Counted from the stretch's first letter, positions 8,153 to 16,836 are shown. The stretch: 46,674 nucleotides of DNA from an uncultured Lachnospiraceae bacterium (GCA_910587895.1 CAJUOE010000052.1:1-46674); one strand, 5' to 3'. A program made the numbers and translations. The notes: generated from the sequence alone by a model not told the origin.

Positions 8153-9145
8153 ATGAAAGTGAATATCTATTATGGGGGACGGGGACTTTTGGATGACCCT
8201 ACACTATATGTAGTAAATAAAATGCAGGAAGTGTTGACGGAACTTCGTGTAGAGGTGCAGCGTTATAATATTTATGAGGACAAGAACAGTATTTCGACAC
8301 TGCCCCAGACGATTAAGGATGCAGATGGAATTATTCTGGCGACAACGGTAGAATGGCTGGGTATTGGCGGATATATGCAGCAGTTTTTGGATGCGTGCTG
8401 GCTGTATGGAGATAAGGAGAAGATTTCGGAGACTTATATGCAGCCGATTGTCATGTCAACAACTTACGGGGAGCGTGAGGGAGAACTTACGCTTGCGAAT
8501 GCATGGGAATTTCTGGGGGGACTGCCGTGCAGCGGATTATGCGGATATGTAGAAGATCTGGTTGCATTTGAAATGAACCAGGACTATACGGTACTTATCG
8601 AGAAGAAGGCGGAGAACCTCTATCGTACCATTTCCCAGAAACAGAAGAGCCTGCCAAACAGTAATCAGGCAATCCGGCAGACTGTTCTGCGGACACAGCA
8701 GTTAGAGCTGACGCCGCAGGAGAGCGAGCAGCTTTCGAAGTATGTTGCCGATGACGTCTATGTGAAGAAACAGAAAGAGGACATCGAGGAGTTGAGCCAT
8801 ATGTTCAAGGACATGCTGGGACAGAGCGATGAGGACGAAGAGATGGCTTATCTGATGGAGCTGGAGGCTCATTTTGTGGCGCAGAGCGATTTTTCCGCAA
8901 ATTATCTGTTTATGATAGATGGCAAGAAGAAACCTTTGTCTGTGGAGGTAAATAACGATGAGGTTAAAGTTTACTATGGACAGAGTGAAAAGATTGATGT
9001 ATATACAAAGTTGACGACAGCGGTGATGGACAATATTGTTAAGGGAAGAATGACGTTCCAGAGGGCGTTTATGACCGGCGAGATGACGGCAAAGGGTAAC
9101 TTTAAGACTTTAAAAATGTTAGACCAGGTATTTAATTTCGGTTAA
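8153..9145 (+). CDS. Flavodoxin-fold protein fused to an SCP2 sterol-carrier-like domain
   Basis: A 330-residue cytoplasmic protein. The N-terminal about 180 residues look like an NADPH-dependent FMN reductase/flavodoxin fold: an opening beta strand MKVNIYYGG, DADGIILATTVEW, and MSTTYGEREG at the expected flavin-loop places. A charged helical linker (about 180-240) leads to a C-terminal SCP2-like domain (about 245-330), with YLFMIDGKKKPLSVEV and the closing GEMTAKGNFKTLKML, typical of SCP2 lipid-binding domains. Start ATG 8153 follows TTGGAGG; a longer open frame back to 8090 overlaps the promoter. A redox role on a hydrophobic ligand is possible, but the substrate is unknown. The HIT gene follows 15 bases downstream. 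Confidence 0.75.
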   Translation: MKVNIYYGGRGLLDDPTLYVVNKMQEVLTELRVEVQRYNIYEDKNSISTLPQTIKDADGIILATTVEWLGIGGYMQQFLDACWLYGDKEKISETYMQPIVMSTTYGEREGELTLANAWEFLGGLPCSGLCGYVEDLVAFEMNQDYTVLIEKKAENLYRTISQKQKSLPNSNQAIRQTVLRTQQLELTPQESEQLSKYVADDVYVKKQKEDIEELSHMFKDMLGQSDEDEEMAYLMELEAHFVAQSDFSANYLFMIDGKKKPLSVEVNNDEVKVYYGQSEKIDVYTKLTTAVMDNIVKGRMTFQRAFMTGEMTAKGNFKTLKMLDQVFNFG

Positions 9146-9160
9146 GGAATGGAGGCAGAC

Positions 9161-9577
9161 ATGAAAGATTCGAATTGTATTTTCTGTAAAATTTCAGGGG
9201 GAGAGATACCCTCTAAGACAATTTATGAGGATGAGGAATTTCGCGTGATTCTTGATATCAGTCCGGCGACAAAGGGACATGCACTGATTCTTCCCAAAGA
9301 GCATTATGCTAATATTTACGAGATGCCGGAAGAGACGGCGGCTCATGTGATGAAGCTTGCCCGGAAACTGGCGGTTCATATGAAAGAAACATTAAAATGT
9401 GACGGCTTGAATATCATGCAGAATAACGGTGAGGCGGCAGGACAGACGGTCTTCCATTTTCATATGCATCTGATTCCCAGATATAAACAGGATGGAAATG
9501 AGGACAAGCTTTGCTGGAATCACCTGGAGCTGTCGGAAGAAGAGTTCCAGGCGATTCATCAGAAACTAAAATTGTAA
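9161..9577 (+). CDS. HIT-family nucleotide hydrolase/transferase (HinT-like)
   Basis: A 138-residue histidine-triad protein of the Hint branch, which hydrolyses AMP-lysine and related nucleotide conjugates. The N-terminal CIFCKI zinc-type cysteines, the ILPKEHYANIYE segment and the catalytic HFHMHLIPR triad near the C-terminus are all present. Start ATG 9161 has GGAGG seven bases upstream; an in-frame ATG at 9149 lacks a comparable site. It probably shares a transcript with the upstream flavodoxin/SCP2 gene and converges on murG with only three bases between the stop codons. Confidence 0.9.
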   Translation: MKDSNCIFCKISGGEIPSKTIYEDEEFRVILDISPATKGHALILPKEHYANIYEMPEETAAHVMKLARKLAVHMKETLKCDGLNIMQNNGEAAGQTVFHFHMHLIPRYKQDGNEDKLCWNHLELSEEEFQAIHQKLKL

Positions 9578-9580
9578 TTG

Positions 9581-10651
9581 TCATAATTTTTTTGCAGCCT
9601 GTTCAATAAGCTGAACGATCGTTTCAATGGAACCGAGTTGTTTGCTCTTTGCCATGGCATTGGTATACTGGCCGCGGTTTTCAAATAATCTGTGTATGGC
9701 GTCTGACAGTATTACGTCATTGAGCTGTTCTTCTTCGATGACGATACTGTAGCCCTGCTGTTCGAAGGAACGTGCGTTTAAAATCTGATCCCCCCGGCTG
9801 GCGTTGGCGGAGAGGGGAATCAGGATATTCGGTTTGTGTAAAGCCAGAAGTTCGCAGATTGCATTAGCCCCTGCGCGGGAGATCACGATATCTGAGGCAG
9901 CAAACAAATCGCTTAATTCCTGATTGGCATATTCGAATTGCGCATATCCGGAAGTTCCATTCAGCGATGGCTCCAAATTGCCTTTTCCACAGAGATGAAT
10001 GACCTGATAAGATTTCAACAGTTCCGGCAGCAGGCTGCGGATCACCTGGTTGATGAACTGGGAACCGCTGCTGCCGCCGATCACCATGATAACCGGTCTG
10101 TTTGATTCAAAACGGCAATAAGTAAGACCATTCAGGCGGTTGCCAGAGAGCAGTTCCTTGCGGATGGGAGAACCCGTAAGAACTGCTTTTTCTGCCGGAA
10201 GGTATTTTAAGGTTTCCGGGAAATTACAGCAGACCTTGCAGGCGTTGGGGATGGCAAGCTTGTTGGCCAGCCCGGGGGTGATATCTGATTCATGGATGAT
10301 TGCCGGAATTTTGCGGTGCTTTGCCGCCATGACGACCGGAACCGAGACGAATCCGCCTTTGGAAAAAACGACGTCCGGGTTCAGCCTTCGCAGAAGGGCG
10401 CGTGCCTGACGGTAGCCTTTGAGAACCTTAAAAGGATCTGAGAAATTTTTCCAGTCAAAATACCGGCGTAATTTACCGGAGGAAATACCATAATAAGGAA
10501 TATGGCATTGTTCGATCAGTTTGCGTTCTATGCCGTCGTAGGAACCGATGTAGTGTATATCATAACCGAGTTCTTTTAACCGGGGAAGCAGGGCGATGTT
10601 GGGGGTGACATGACCGGCGGTTCCTCCGCCTGTTAAGACAATTCGTTTCAT
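9581..10651 (-). CDS. murG: MurG-type UDP-GlcNAc:undecaprenyl-PP-MurNAc-pentapeptide GlcNAc transferase
   Basis: A 356-residue GT28 glycosyltransferase that would make lipid II from lipid I at the inner face of the membrane. The N-terminal nucleotide loop reads GGGTAGHVTPN. The acceptor-side motif IHESDITPGLANKL and the UDP-binding SRAGANAICELLALHKP near the C-terminus follow the MurG pattern. The gene stands alone, without the division/cell-wall cluster genes that usually flank murG. The TAGHVTP loop differs from the common TGGHI form, so it may be a clostridial paralogue. Start ATG at 10651 has GGAGG five bases upstream on the minus strand; ATG 10663 is itself part of that ribosome site. 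Confidence 0.85.
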   Translation of the reverse strand: MKRIVLTGGGTAGHVTPNIALLPRLKELGYDIHYIGSYDGIERKLIEQCHIPYYGISSGKLRRYFDWKNFSDPFKVLKGYRQARALLRRLNPDVVFSKGGFVSVPVVMAAKHRKIPAIIHESDITPGLANKLAIPNACKVCCNFPETLKYLPAEKAVLTGSPIRKELLSGNRLNGLTYCRFESNRPVIMVIGGSSGSQFINQVIRSLLPELLKSYQVIHLCGKGNLEPSLNGTSGYAQFEYANQELSDLFAASDIVISRAGANAICELLALHKPNILIPLSANASRGDQILNARSFEQQGYSIVIEEEQLNDVILSDAIHRLFENRGQYTNAMAKSKQLGSIETIVQLIEQAAKKL

Positions 10652-10683
10652 AATTTCCTCCATTCGTACAAGTATTATGGTGA

Positions 10684-10712
10684 AGCATAAAGTAAGATTT
10701 TTATTTTATCAA
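10684..10712 (-). promoter_or_regulatory. Candidate promoter for murG
   Basis: On the minus strand TTGATA (10712-10707) and TATGCT (10689-10684) are spaced by 17 bases, about 33 bases upstream of the murG start. The surrounding 10664-10935 stretch is AT-rich and also carries a TATAAT (10816-10821, + strand) that may serve the divergent kinase gene, but no good -35 goes with it. Confidence 0.5.
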
Positions 10713-10935
10713 CATATTATAATGTATTCACATACTTTTTATCTTATACTGTTCCGGGAAAAAGTCAAGGAAAAGCAAATGGATGATATGTATATATTAA
10801 TAGAAAATGATATGATATAATATGTTTTTAGACGGCCTGGGAATATTTGAGACAGCCGGGGAATTTACACGATTAAATTTTAAAGCGTTTGTTGGTTTTG
10901 GTATAGGATATTTCAGTATCAGAATGGAGTGTAAG

Positions 10936-11487
10936 ATGAACGATAGGCAGAAGAAAGATGGGAAAAAAATATTTTTTCTTTCCATAATTATTGTTTTTTG
11001 TATTTTGGGAGGCGTGGTTTTCTTTGTTGCCAACAAGATATCCATAGAGATGTCTGCGTCGGCGATCTATAATTTGAGTGAAAGCCTTGATTTGATAAGT
11101 AACACAGTGGAGACAATTCTGGTAAAGGAGACAGAATTTCAGAAATTTATAGCGCAGGAAATAGCGGAGTCCAAAGACCCTTATGAGTTTATTCGATTTT
11201 ATAATAACCAACAGGCCATGACGAAGGTGTCGCTCATACTGTCGGGCGAGACAGAGGGAATTTCCAGTGTGGGAGAAAGTTTTACAGAGCGTGACCTGGA
11301 TTTTTCATTGAAAAAAGAAGTAAACGGGATGTCCATTTCCCAGTCATACTTAAATGATCTTGGAACCTGGGCTTATACGGTGAAATGTCCGGTTATCCGG
11401 GATGGGAAAGAGATGGGCACGCTTTATATTGAGTATATTTTTGATTTCTTTGAAGATACGCTTCCGAACAAATTATACAATGGATGA
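10936..11487 (+). CDS. N-terminal sensor part of a hybrid histidine kinase, cut by an in-frame TGA
   Basis: This 183-residue product carries one N-terminal membrane helix (residues 13-35, FFLSIIIVFCILGGVVFFVA) and the beginning of an extracytoplasmic Cache-like sensor domain, then stops at TGA 11485-11487. Reading continues in the same frame through AVLYLMDTKSE into the rest of the sensor, a second membrane helix and the kinase at 11503-13515. The gene is therefore one hybrid sensor kinase interrupted by a single nonsense codon, with no shift of frame. Start ATG 10936 follows GGAGTG. A longer open frame back to 10822 looks non-coding. Without its kinase domain the fragment should be inactive. 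Confidence 0.75.
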   Translation: MNDRQKKDGKKIFFLSIIIVFCILGGVVFFVANKISIEMSASAIYNLSESLDLISNTVETILVKETEFQKFIAQEIAESKDPYEFIRFYNNQQAMTKVSLILSGETEGISSVGESFTERDLDFSLKKEVNGMSISQSYLNDLGTWAYTVKCPVIRDGKEMGTLYIEYIFDFFEDTLPNKLYNG

Positions 11488-11502
11488 GCGGTTCTCTATC
11501 TC

Positions 11503-13515
11503 ATGGATACCAAGAGTGAGCGGCTTGTATTAAAACCGACGGGTATGGGGGAGCGGGATGCGGGACATGTGGATCTGGAAGATTTTTACCGTGCGAACAA
11601 TATCCTGGAAAAGAATCTTCAGTCAGAGATTGCGACAAATATTCATGCAGGCAAAGAGATTATGTTCTACCACGATATTCAGAATGAGAGCTCTCTGATT
11701 TATATGTGGCCTTTAAATGATGGTGTATTTTATCTGATTGGTTACGTTCCGATTGCAGCCATTCAGCAGGAAGGACGTTCCGTAAACCACAATATCCTGA
11801 TTGTGGTCATCGTAATGTTAAGCGCTTTTTTCCTCTGTTGTCTGTTGTATAGTTTCAACCGGAAACAGCAGGATAAAATGCGTGCGGAGAGAGAAGCGGA
11901 GAGGGAAGTGCATAACAAACAGCTGGCGGAGGCGCTGCAGGCTGCGCAGATTGCGAGTAACTCCAAGACGATGTTCCTCTCTAATATGTCCCATGATATC
12001 CGAACACCGATGAATGCGATTCTTGGTTTTACGACGCTGCTGGCGTGGGATGCGGACAATGCGGGCAAGGTCAGGGAGTACACGAATAAGATTACGGCGT
12101 CCGGCAAGCATCTGCTCAGTTTAATTAACGATGTTCTGGATGTGTCGAAAATTGAGAGTGGAAAGGTCGTGCTTACGATTGGAGAATTTACGCTCAGTGA
12201 TCTTGTTTCTTCCGTAGACGCGATTATTCGACCAATGGCAAAGGACAGGGGACAGAAATTTTATGTTTCGGTAACCGACATCAAACATGAGTACCTGTTA
12301 GGTGATGAGACGAGAATCAATCAGGTTTTGATAAACCTTCTGTCCAATGCGGTAAAGTATACGCCGGAGAATGGAAATATATGGTTCCGCATTATTGGAC
12401 TCAAACAATATTCGAATCAATACGAGCATATTCGGATTGAAGTAGAGGACGATGGATATGGCATGACGCCGGAATATCTGGAAACAATATTTGATGCGTT
12501 TACCAGGGCGGAAAACAGCACCACCAATAAAGTACAGGGAACCGGGCTGGGTATGGCGATTACCAAAAATATTGTGGAGCTGATGGGCGGAACGATAGAT
12601 GTTTTCAGCGAGGTTAATAAGGGCAGCCTGTTTCGGGTGGATCTGGAGCTCAGGATACCCAGTGAACAGACGGATCAGCAATATTGGCAGGAAAGCGGAA
12701 TTATCAGGATTCTGGCAGTAGACAATGATATAGAGATTTGCAAGAGCATCCAAACGCTTATGAAAGATACCGGCGTGGCGGTGGATATTGCGCTTTCCGG
12801 TGAGGACGCCTTCAGGCTGGTGGAAGATTCGCTTGAAAATGATACGCCTTATCAGGTAATTTTGTTAGACTGGAAGATGCCGAAGATGAATGGTAGTGAG
12901 ACTGCCAGAAAACTTCGGACGATCATACCTCAGACAGTGCCGATTGTGTTCCTGACGTCTTATGCGGAGGATGAGGTGGAGGATGATATATTACTCCTGG
13001 GAAATGTGGAATTTCTCGCAAAACCGTTCTTTGTTTCTGCATTTAAAGAGGTTCTATGTAGGTTAGGGGATGAGAAGTGCAAAGATGAGGTTTTGGAAGA
13101 AAGCGAGGATAATAACAGCCTGAAAGGACTGCATTTCCTTGCGGCGGAAGATAACTTTATTAACGCGGAGATTTTGTCGGAGCTATTAAATATTGAAGGC
13201 GCCACATGTGAAGTTGTGGAAAACGGGCAGCTGGCATTGGAGCGTTTTGCCCGTGCAGCGGAAAATGAATTCGACGCTATCCTGATGGATGTCCAGATGC
13301 CGGTTATGAACGGCTATGACGCCTCAAGGAAAATTCGGGCATTTGAGCATGAGAAACATACAAAGCATATACCAATTATTGCAATGACAGCAAATGCGTT
13401 TGCCGAGGATGTCAAGGATGCATTGGACGCCGGTATGGACGCTCATGTTGCAAAACCGATTGATATGGAATTGTTGAGAAAAGCAGTGAATCAATATATT
13501 GAAAGAAAGGAATAA
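11503..13515 (+). CDS. C-terminal part of the same hybrid histidine kinase (HisKA-HATPase-REC-REC)
   Basis: This is the continuation, in the same frame, of the gene beginning at 10936. It holds the rest of the sensor domain, a membrane helix (ILIVVIVMLSAFFLCCLLY), a coiled-coil linker and a HisKA phospho-acceptor box (FLSNMSHDIRTPMNAILGF; His codon at 11992). The HATPase domain shows the N, G1 and G2 motifs (NLLSNAVKYT, DDGYGM, GTGLGMAI). Two receiver domains follow, with phospho-aspartates in ILLDWKMPKMNG and AILMDVQMPVMNG. ATG 11503 lacks a ribosome site, so independent translation is doubtful. If the TGA is real the gene is a pseudogene; if it is a sequencing error or read through, the 859-residue kinase would be complete. 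The solute-binding lipoprotein gene follows four bases later. Confidence 0.78.
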   Translation: MDTKSERLVLKPTGMGERDAGHVDLEDFYRANNILEKNLQSEIATNIHAGKEIMFYHDIQNESSLIYMWPLNDGVFYLIGYVPIAAIQQEGRSVNHNILIVVIVMLSAFFLCCLLYSFNRKQQDKMRAEREAEREVHNKQLAEALQAAQIASNSKTMFLSNMSHDIRTPMNAILGFTTLLAWDADNAGKVREYTNKITASGKHLLSLINDVLDVSKIESGKVVLTIGEFTLSDLVSSVDAIIRPMAKDRGQKFYVSVTDIKHEYLLGDETRINQVLINLLSNAVKYTPENGNIWFRIIGLKQYSNQYEHIRIEVEDDGYGMTPEYLETIFDAFTRAENSTTNKVQGTGLGMAITKNIVELMGGTIDVFSEVNKGSLFRVDLELRIPSEQTDQQYWQESGIIRILAVDNDIEICKSIQTLMKDTGVAVDIALSGEDAFRLVEDSLENDTPYQVILLDWKMPKMNGSETARKLRTIIPQTVPIVFLTSYAEDEVEDDILLLGNVEFLAKPFFVSAFKEVLCRLGDEKCKDEVLEESEDNNSLKGLHFLAAEDNFINAEILSELLNIEGATCEVVENGQLALERFARAAENEFDAILMDVQMPVMNGYDASRKIRAFEHEKHTKHIPIIAMTANAFAEDVKDALDAGMDAHVAKPIDMELLRKAVNQYIERKE

Positions 13516-13518
13516 GTT

Positions 13519-14841
13519 TTGGGAAAGGATATAAGAAATAAAAGAAATTGTATAAAGAGATTTACAGCTGTTATGTTGGCGTGCAGTATGGCGATTGTCC
13601 TCACTGCATGTGGGAAACCGGATATTGGAGAAAATCTGATTTCAGATGAGAGAGAAGAGGAGAAGGTTGTCAACGTGTTTGGGCCTATGGAAAAGACAAA
13701 ACCCAATACAAAGAATACTTCCAGGACGGCGTTTGATTTGACGGTAGAGATGGCCGAAGAGGAGCTGGGTCTGACCGTGGAATACAGGACGTATACGGCA
13801 GATAATTATCAGGAAAAGACTTACGATGAGGTGGCCCTGGATCGTGCGCGGAATAGTATGGATGATTTTTACCTTTTGAATCCGGATGCCATTCAGAAAC
13901 TGGGATACGAAGGGAAACTGCTGGATTTATCGGAACTTGAAAATACGAAAAATTTAAGGGAGGTTGTCAGAACGGCAAATACAATAGACGGGAAATTAGT
14001 AGCCGTGCCGCAGGAGGTTGTGGTCTATGGTCTGTTTATCAATAAGGATATGTTTGACCAATATGATGTTTCCATTCCGAATACGCCGGATGAATTTCTT
14101 GCGTGCTGTAAAACTTTTAAGGAGAATGGGATTGAGACGCCGATTGGCGCAAATCGCTGGTGGCTGGAGACTTTTGTTCTGGCGCAGGCATTTGCTGATC
14201 TTTATAATGGAGACAATGCAAGAGAGGAGATTGATGCGCTGAACAGGGGAGAGGCGAAGTACAGTGATTATATGCGTCCTGGTTTTGAATTTTTACAGGA
14301 ATTGATTGACAAAGGATATATAGATGCAAAGACAGCTTATACTTATGAAGCGATTGAGGGGGAAGGGCCTGATTTTCTGGCGCAGAAGACGCCGATTGTA
14401 ATGGCGTATTGGGGAGCTGCGAACACGGAGACTGCCTATGGCAAACCAGATTTCAATATGCAGGTTATCGGATTCCCCAGCGAGCGCGGGCAGATGCCTG
14501 TGGTACCCATTACCGGATACGGAATCTGCGTGGGGGCGGAGCATATGGAGGATACGAAAAAAGTGTTGAATACGATAATTTCTGACGAGGCCCTTCAGGT
14601 GTATGCAGAGACGAATAAGGTCATATCTCCATCTAAAAATGTGGATGTAGAATGTGTTCCCGCATTGCAGCCGCTGAAAGACCTTGTGGACAAAGATGTC
14701 TATGTGCTGGGCTCTGACGCCAATATGAAGGTGGAGCAGTGGGGAAATATCTGCCTGATTGTGAGGGAACTGTTAAATGGAGCCACGGTGGATGAATGCA
14801 TGGCAGAATTTGACCGGCTGCAGGAGGAATCATTGAAATAA
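13519..14841 (+). CDS. Extracellular solute-binding lipoprotein (sugar-type), probably a sensory partner
   Basis: A 440-residue lipoprotein of the extracellular solute-binding family 1 type. A basic N-terminus and hydrophobic segment end in the lipobox LTAC with the lipidated Cys31. The mature part has the family look: NVFGPMEKTKP, then VPQEVVVYGLFINKDMFDQY, with the conserved hinge-side NTPDEFLACCKTFKENG. The start codon is TTG 13519, preceded by GAAAGGA and close to the kinase stop. No ABC permease or ATPase gene is near. Pairing with a hybrid histidine kinase suggests it presents a ligand to the sensor rather than feeding a transporter; this is inference. The ligand is unknown. Confidence 0.85.
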   Translation: MGKDIRNKRNCIKRFTAVMLACSMAIVLTACGKPDIGENLISDEREEEKVVNVFGPMEKTKPNTKNTSRTAFDLTVEMAEEELGLTVEYRTYTADNYQEKTYDEVALDRARNSMDDFYLLNPDAIQKLGYEGKLLDLSELENTKNLREVVRTANTIDGKLVAVPQEVVVYGLFINKDMFDQYDVSIPNTPDEFLACCKTFKENGIETPIGANRWWLETFVLAQAFADLYNGDNAREEIDALNRGEAKYSDYMRPGFEFLQELIDKGYIDAKTAYTYEAIEGEGPDFLAQKTPIVMAYWGAANTETAYGKPDFNMQVIGFPSERGQMPVVPITGYGICVGAEHMEDTKKVLNTIISDEALQVYAETNKVISPSKNVDVECVPALQPLKDLVDKDVYVLGSDANMKVEQWGNICLIVRELLNGATVDECMAEFDRLQEESLK

Positions 14842-14871
14842 AAGAACAGAGGGTAAGGCTGTCTGTATAAG

Positions 14872-14948
14872 TTATTCCCGCTGAGAAGTCGAAATCGGGC
14901 GAAACATGCGACGAAAAAAGTGTCCCGGATACTTCACAGCGGGAATAA
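14872..14948 (+). other. Long imperfect hairpin of unknown role
   Basis: Bases 14872-14889 and 14931-14948 are complementary over 18 positions with one mismatch; the outer 12 (TTATTCCCGCTG / CAGCGGGAATAA) pair perfectly. The 41-base loop holds a further CGGG/CCCG pairing. It lies between the solute-binding protein stop and the next gene. It has no T-run, so it is not a typical terminator. It could be an mRNA-stabilising hairpin, a small structured RNA or a repeat unit. Confidence 0.6.
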
Positions 14949-14984
14949 TAATCTTTATAATTACATGAGAAGGAGGACAGGCTT

Positions 14985-15323
14985 ATGGACAAATGGATAA
15001 GTTATTTACAGTCTCACAATGAAATTCTGACAGGAGCAGCGATGATTGTGCTGGGATTGATTCTGGCGCTCATTCTGTTAAGGATTTTAAGACAGATAAA
15101 AAGGCTGAATCGCAGCCTGCAAAGTATTACGAAGAATATCCAGGCATATTTTGATGTGATTATGCAGGAGGAGGTACCGGAAGAGAAGGAAGAAGTATCA
15201 GAGGAGCGGGTCTTGCAGCAGGGGGATGACCGCGAAGATATGGAAGCCTTTGCGGAGCAGGAACGGAGGAAGCAGGAGGAAGAAGAGGTGTTTAATGCGG
15301 TGCTTCAGGAGTATTTTTCTTAA
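14985..15323 (+). CDS. Small membrane protein with charged coiled-coil tail
   Basis: A 112-residue protein of no family I recognise. One membrane helix (about residues 15-36, GAAMIVLGLILALILLRIL) is followed by a basic stretch and a long Glu-rich coiled coil (EEVPEEKEEVSEERV and following), ending in an aromatic tail (VLQEYFS). A strong ribosome site (AGAAGGAGG) precedes ATG 14985. It stands between the solute-binding protein/hairpin and the pgi promoter. A scaffold role at the membrane is possible but nothing in the sequence fixes it. Confidence 0.65.
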   Translation: MDKWISYLQSHNEILTGAAMIVLGLILALILLRILRQIKRLNRSLQSITKNIQAYFDVIMQEEVPEEKEEVSEERVLQQGDDREDMEAFAEQERRKQEEEEVFNAVLQEYFS

Positions 15324-15340
15324 CAGAAAACGCCGGATTA

Positions 15341-15369
15341 TTGACTAAATGTGGCATATTTGCTACACT
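15341..15369 (+). promoter_or_regulatory. Sigma-70-type promoter for pgi
   Basis: TTGACT at 15341-15346 and TACACT at 15364-15369 are separated by 17 bases. The pgi start (ATG 15421) follows about 50 bases downstream with an AAAGGAG ribosome site. Confidence 0.75.
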
Positions 15370-15420
15370 TATCCTGTAAATGTAAATTTTGGAAAATTTA
15401 TGGACAAAGGAGTGGAAATC

Positions 15421-16767
15421 ATGGAGAAAGTAACGTTTGATTATGGAAAAAGCGCCGGTTTTATCAGCCAGGAAGAAGTTTCCTATATGGCAAAGCTGGC
15501 AGAGGATGCCAGAGAACTGCTTGTCTCAAAATCGGGGGCAGGAAATGACTTTTTGGGTTGGCTGGATTTGCCGGTAGATTATGATAAAGAGGAGTTTGCA
15601 CGGATTAAAAAGGCAGCTGCAAAGATTCAAAGTGATTCGGAGGTATTGGTTGTCATTGGAATCGGAGGATCCTATCTGGGTGCGAGGGCAGCAATTGAGT
15701 TCCTCAGACATGGATTCTATAATAATGTATCCAAAGAAACTCGTAAGACACCGGAAATCTACTATGCCGGAAACAGCATCAGCAGTACCTATCTGGCTGG
15801 GCTGATTGAGGTAATCGGCGACCGTGATTTCTCTGTAAACGTTATCTCGAAATCCGGAACCACGACTGAGCCTGCAATAGCATTCCGCGTATTTAAGGAA
15901 ATGCTGGAAAAGAAATATGGCAAGGAAGAGGCGTCAAAGAGAATTTATGCGACGACAGACAAGGCGAGAGGCGCGTTGAAGAATCTTGCTACAGAAGAGG
16001 GATATGAGACGTTTGTTGTGCCGGATGATGTCGGAGGGCGTTTCTCTGTACTGACGGCGGTTGGGCTCCTTCCCATAGCTGCCAGCGGAGCGGATATCGA
16101 CAAATTGATGGAGGGCGCAGCGGCAGGACGTAAGATGGCAATGGACAAGCCTTTTGCAGAAAATGACGCTATGCAGTATGCGGCAGTGCGCAACATCCTG
16201 CTTAGAAAAGGAAAAACTGTTGAGGTGCTTGCAAATTATGAGCCGAGCCTCCACTACGTATCCGAGTGGTGGAAACAGCTTTACGGCGAAAGTGAGGGAA
16301 AGGATCAGAAAGGTATTTTCCCGGCGTCCGTAGACCTTACGACAGATCTTCATTCTATGGGACAGTTCATCCAGGACGGCGCACGCATTATGTACGAGAC
16401 CGTGATGAATGTGGAGAAATCCCGCTGCCGGGTAGAGCTTAAGGAAGAGGCGGTAGATCTCGACGGATTAAATTATCTTGCTGGAAAAGATATGGACTTT
16501 GTAAACAAAAGTGCCATGAACGGAACGATTCTGGCGCATACGGATGGAAATGTACCGAACCTTATGGTATCCATTCCGGAGCAGAACGAGTATTATCTCG
16601 GCGAACTGTTCTATTTCTTTGAGTTTGCCTGTGGCGTAAGCGGCTATATTCTGGGCGTGAACCCGTTCAATCAGCCGGGCGTGGAGAGCTACAAACGCAA
16701 TATGTTTGCTTTGCTTGGCAAGCCGGGATATGAAACGGAGAGAGAAGAATTGTTGAAGAGATTATAA
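15421..16767 (+). CDS. pgi: Glucose-6-phosphate isomerase
   Basis: A 448-residue cytoplasmic enzyme interconverting glucose-6-phosphate and fructose-6-phosphate in glycolysis and gluconeogenesis. The family features are clear: VIGIGGSYLGARAAIEF for the phosphate loop, VISKSGTTTEPAIAFR, the VGGRFSVLTAVGLLP signature, and ADG/HTDGNVPNL with the C-terminal GVNPFNQPGVESYK block carrying the catalytic lysine region. The length matches the shorter bacterial form. Start ATG 15421 is chosen because AAAGGAG lies directly upstream; the open frame extends to 15349 across the promoter. It is monocistronic, with its own promoter and a strong terminator at 16783-16815. Confidence 0.96.
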   Translation: MEKVTFDYGKSAGFISQEEVSYMAKLAEDARELLVSKSGAGNDFLGWLDLPVDYDKEEFARIKKAAAKIQSDSEVLVVIGIGGSYLGARAAIEFLRHGFYNNVSKETRKTPEIYYAGNSISSTYLAGLIEVIGDRDFSVNVISKSGTTTEPAIAFRVFKEMLEKKYGKEEASKRIYATTDKARGALKNLATEEGYETFVVPDDVGGRFSVLTAVGLLPIAASGADIDKLMEGAAAGRKMAMDKPFAENDAMQYAAVRNILLRKGKTVEVLANYEPSLHYVSEWWKQLYGESEGKDQKGIFPASVDLTTDLHSMGQFIQDGARIMYETVMNVEKSRCRVELKEEAVDLDGLNYLAGKDMDFVNKSAMNGTILAHTDGNVPNLMVSIPEQNEYYLGELFYFFEFACGVSGYILGVNPFNQPGVESYKRNMFALLGKPGYETEREELLKRL

Positions 16768-16782
16768 TATCATGAAACATAA

Positions 16783-16815
16783 AGCCCCTGCTGCGGTTGC
16801 AGCAGGGGCTGTTTT
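16783..16815 (+). terminator. Rho-independent terminator of pgi
   Basis: A perfect 12-base stem (AGCCCCTGCTGC / GCAGCAGGGGCT) with a GGTT loop is followed by GTTTTTC. Read on the minus strand the stem is followed by a weaker T-rich stretch, so it may also end the convergent chemoreceptor transcript. Confidence 0.93.
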
Positions 16816-16836
16816 TCGGGTTATTTATACAATATG

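Noticed and set aside
11485..11487. TGA as selenocysteine
   Set aside because: No reason for a selenocysteine in this sensor domain, and no SECIS-like hairpin was evident just downstream.
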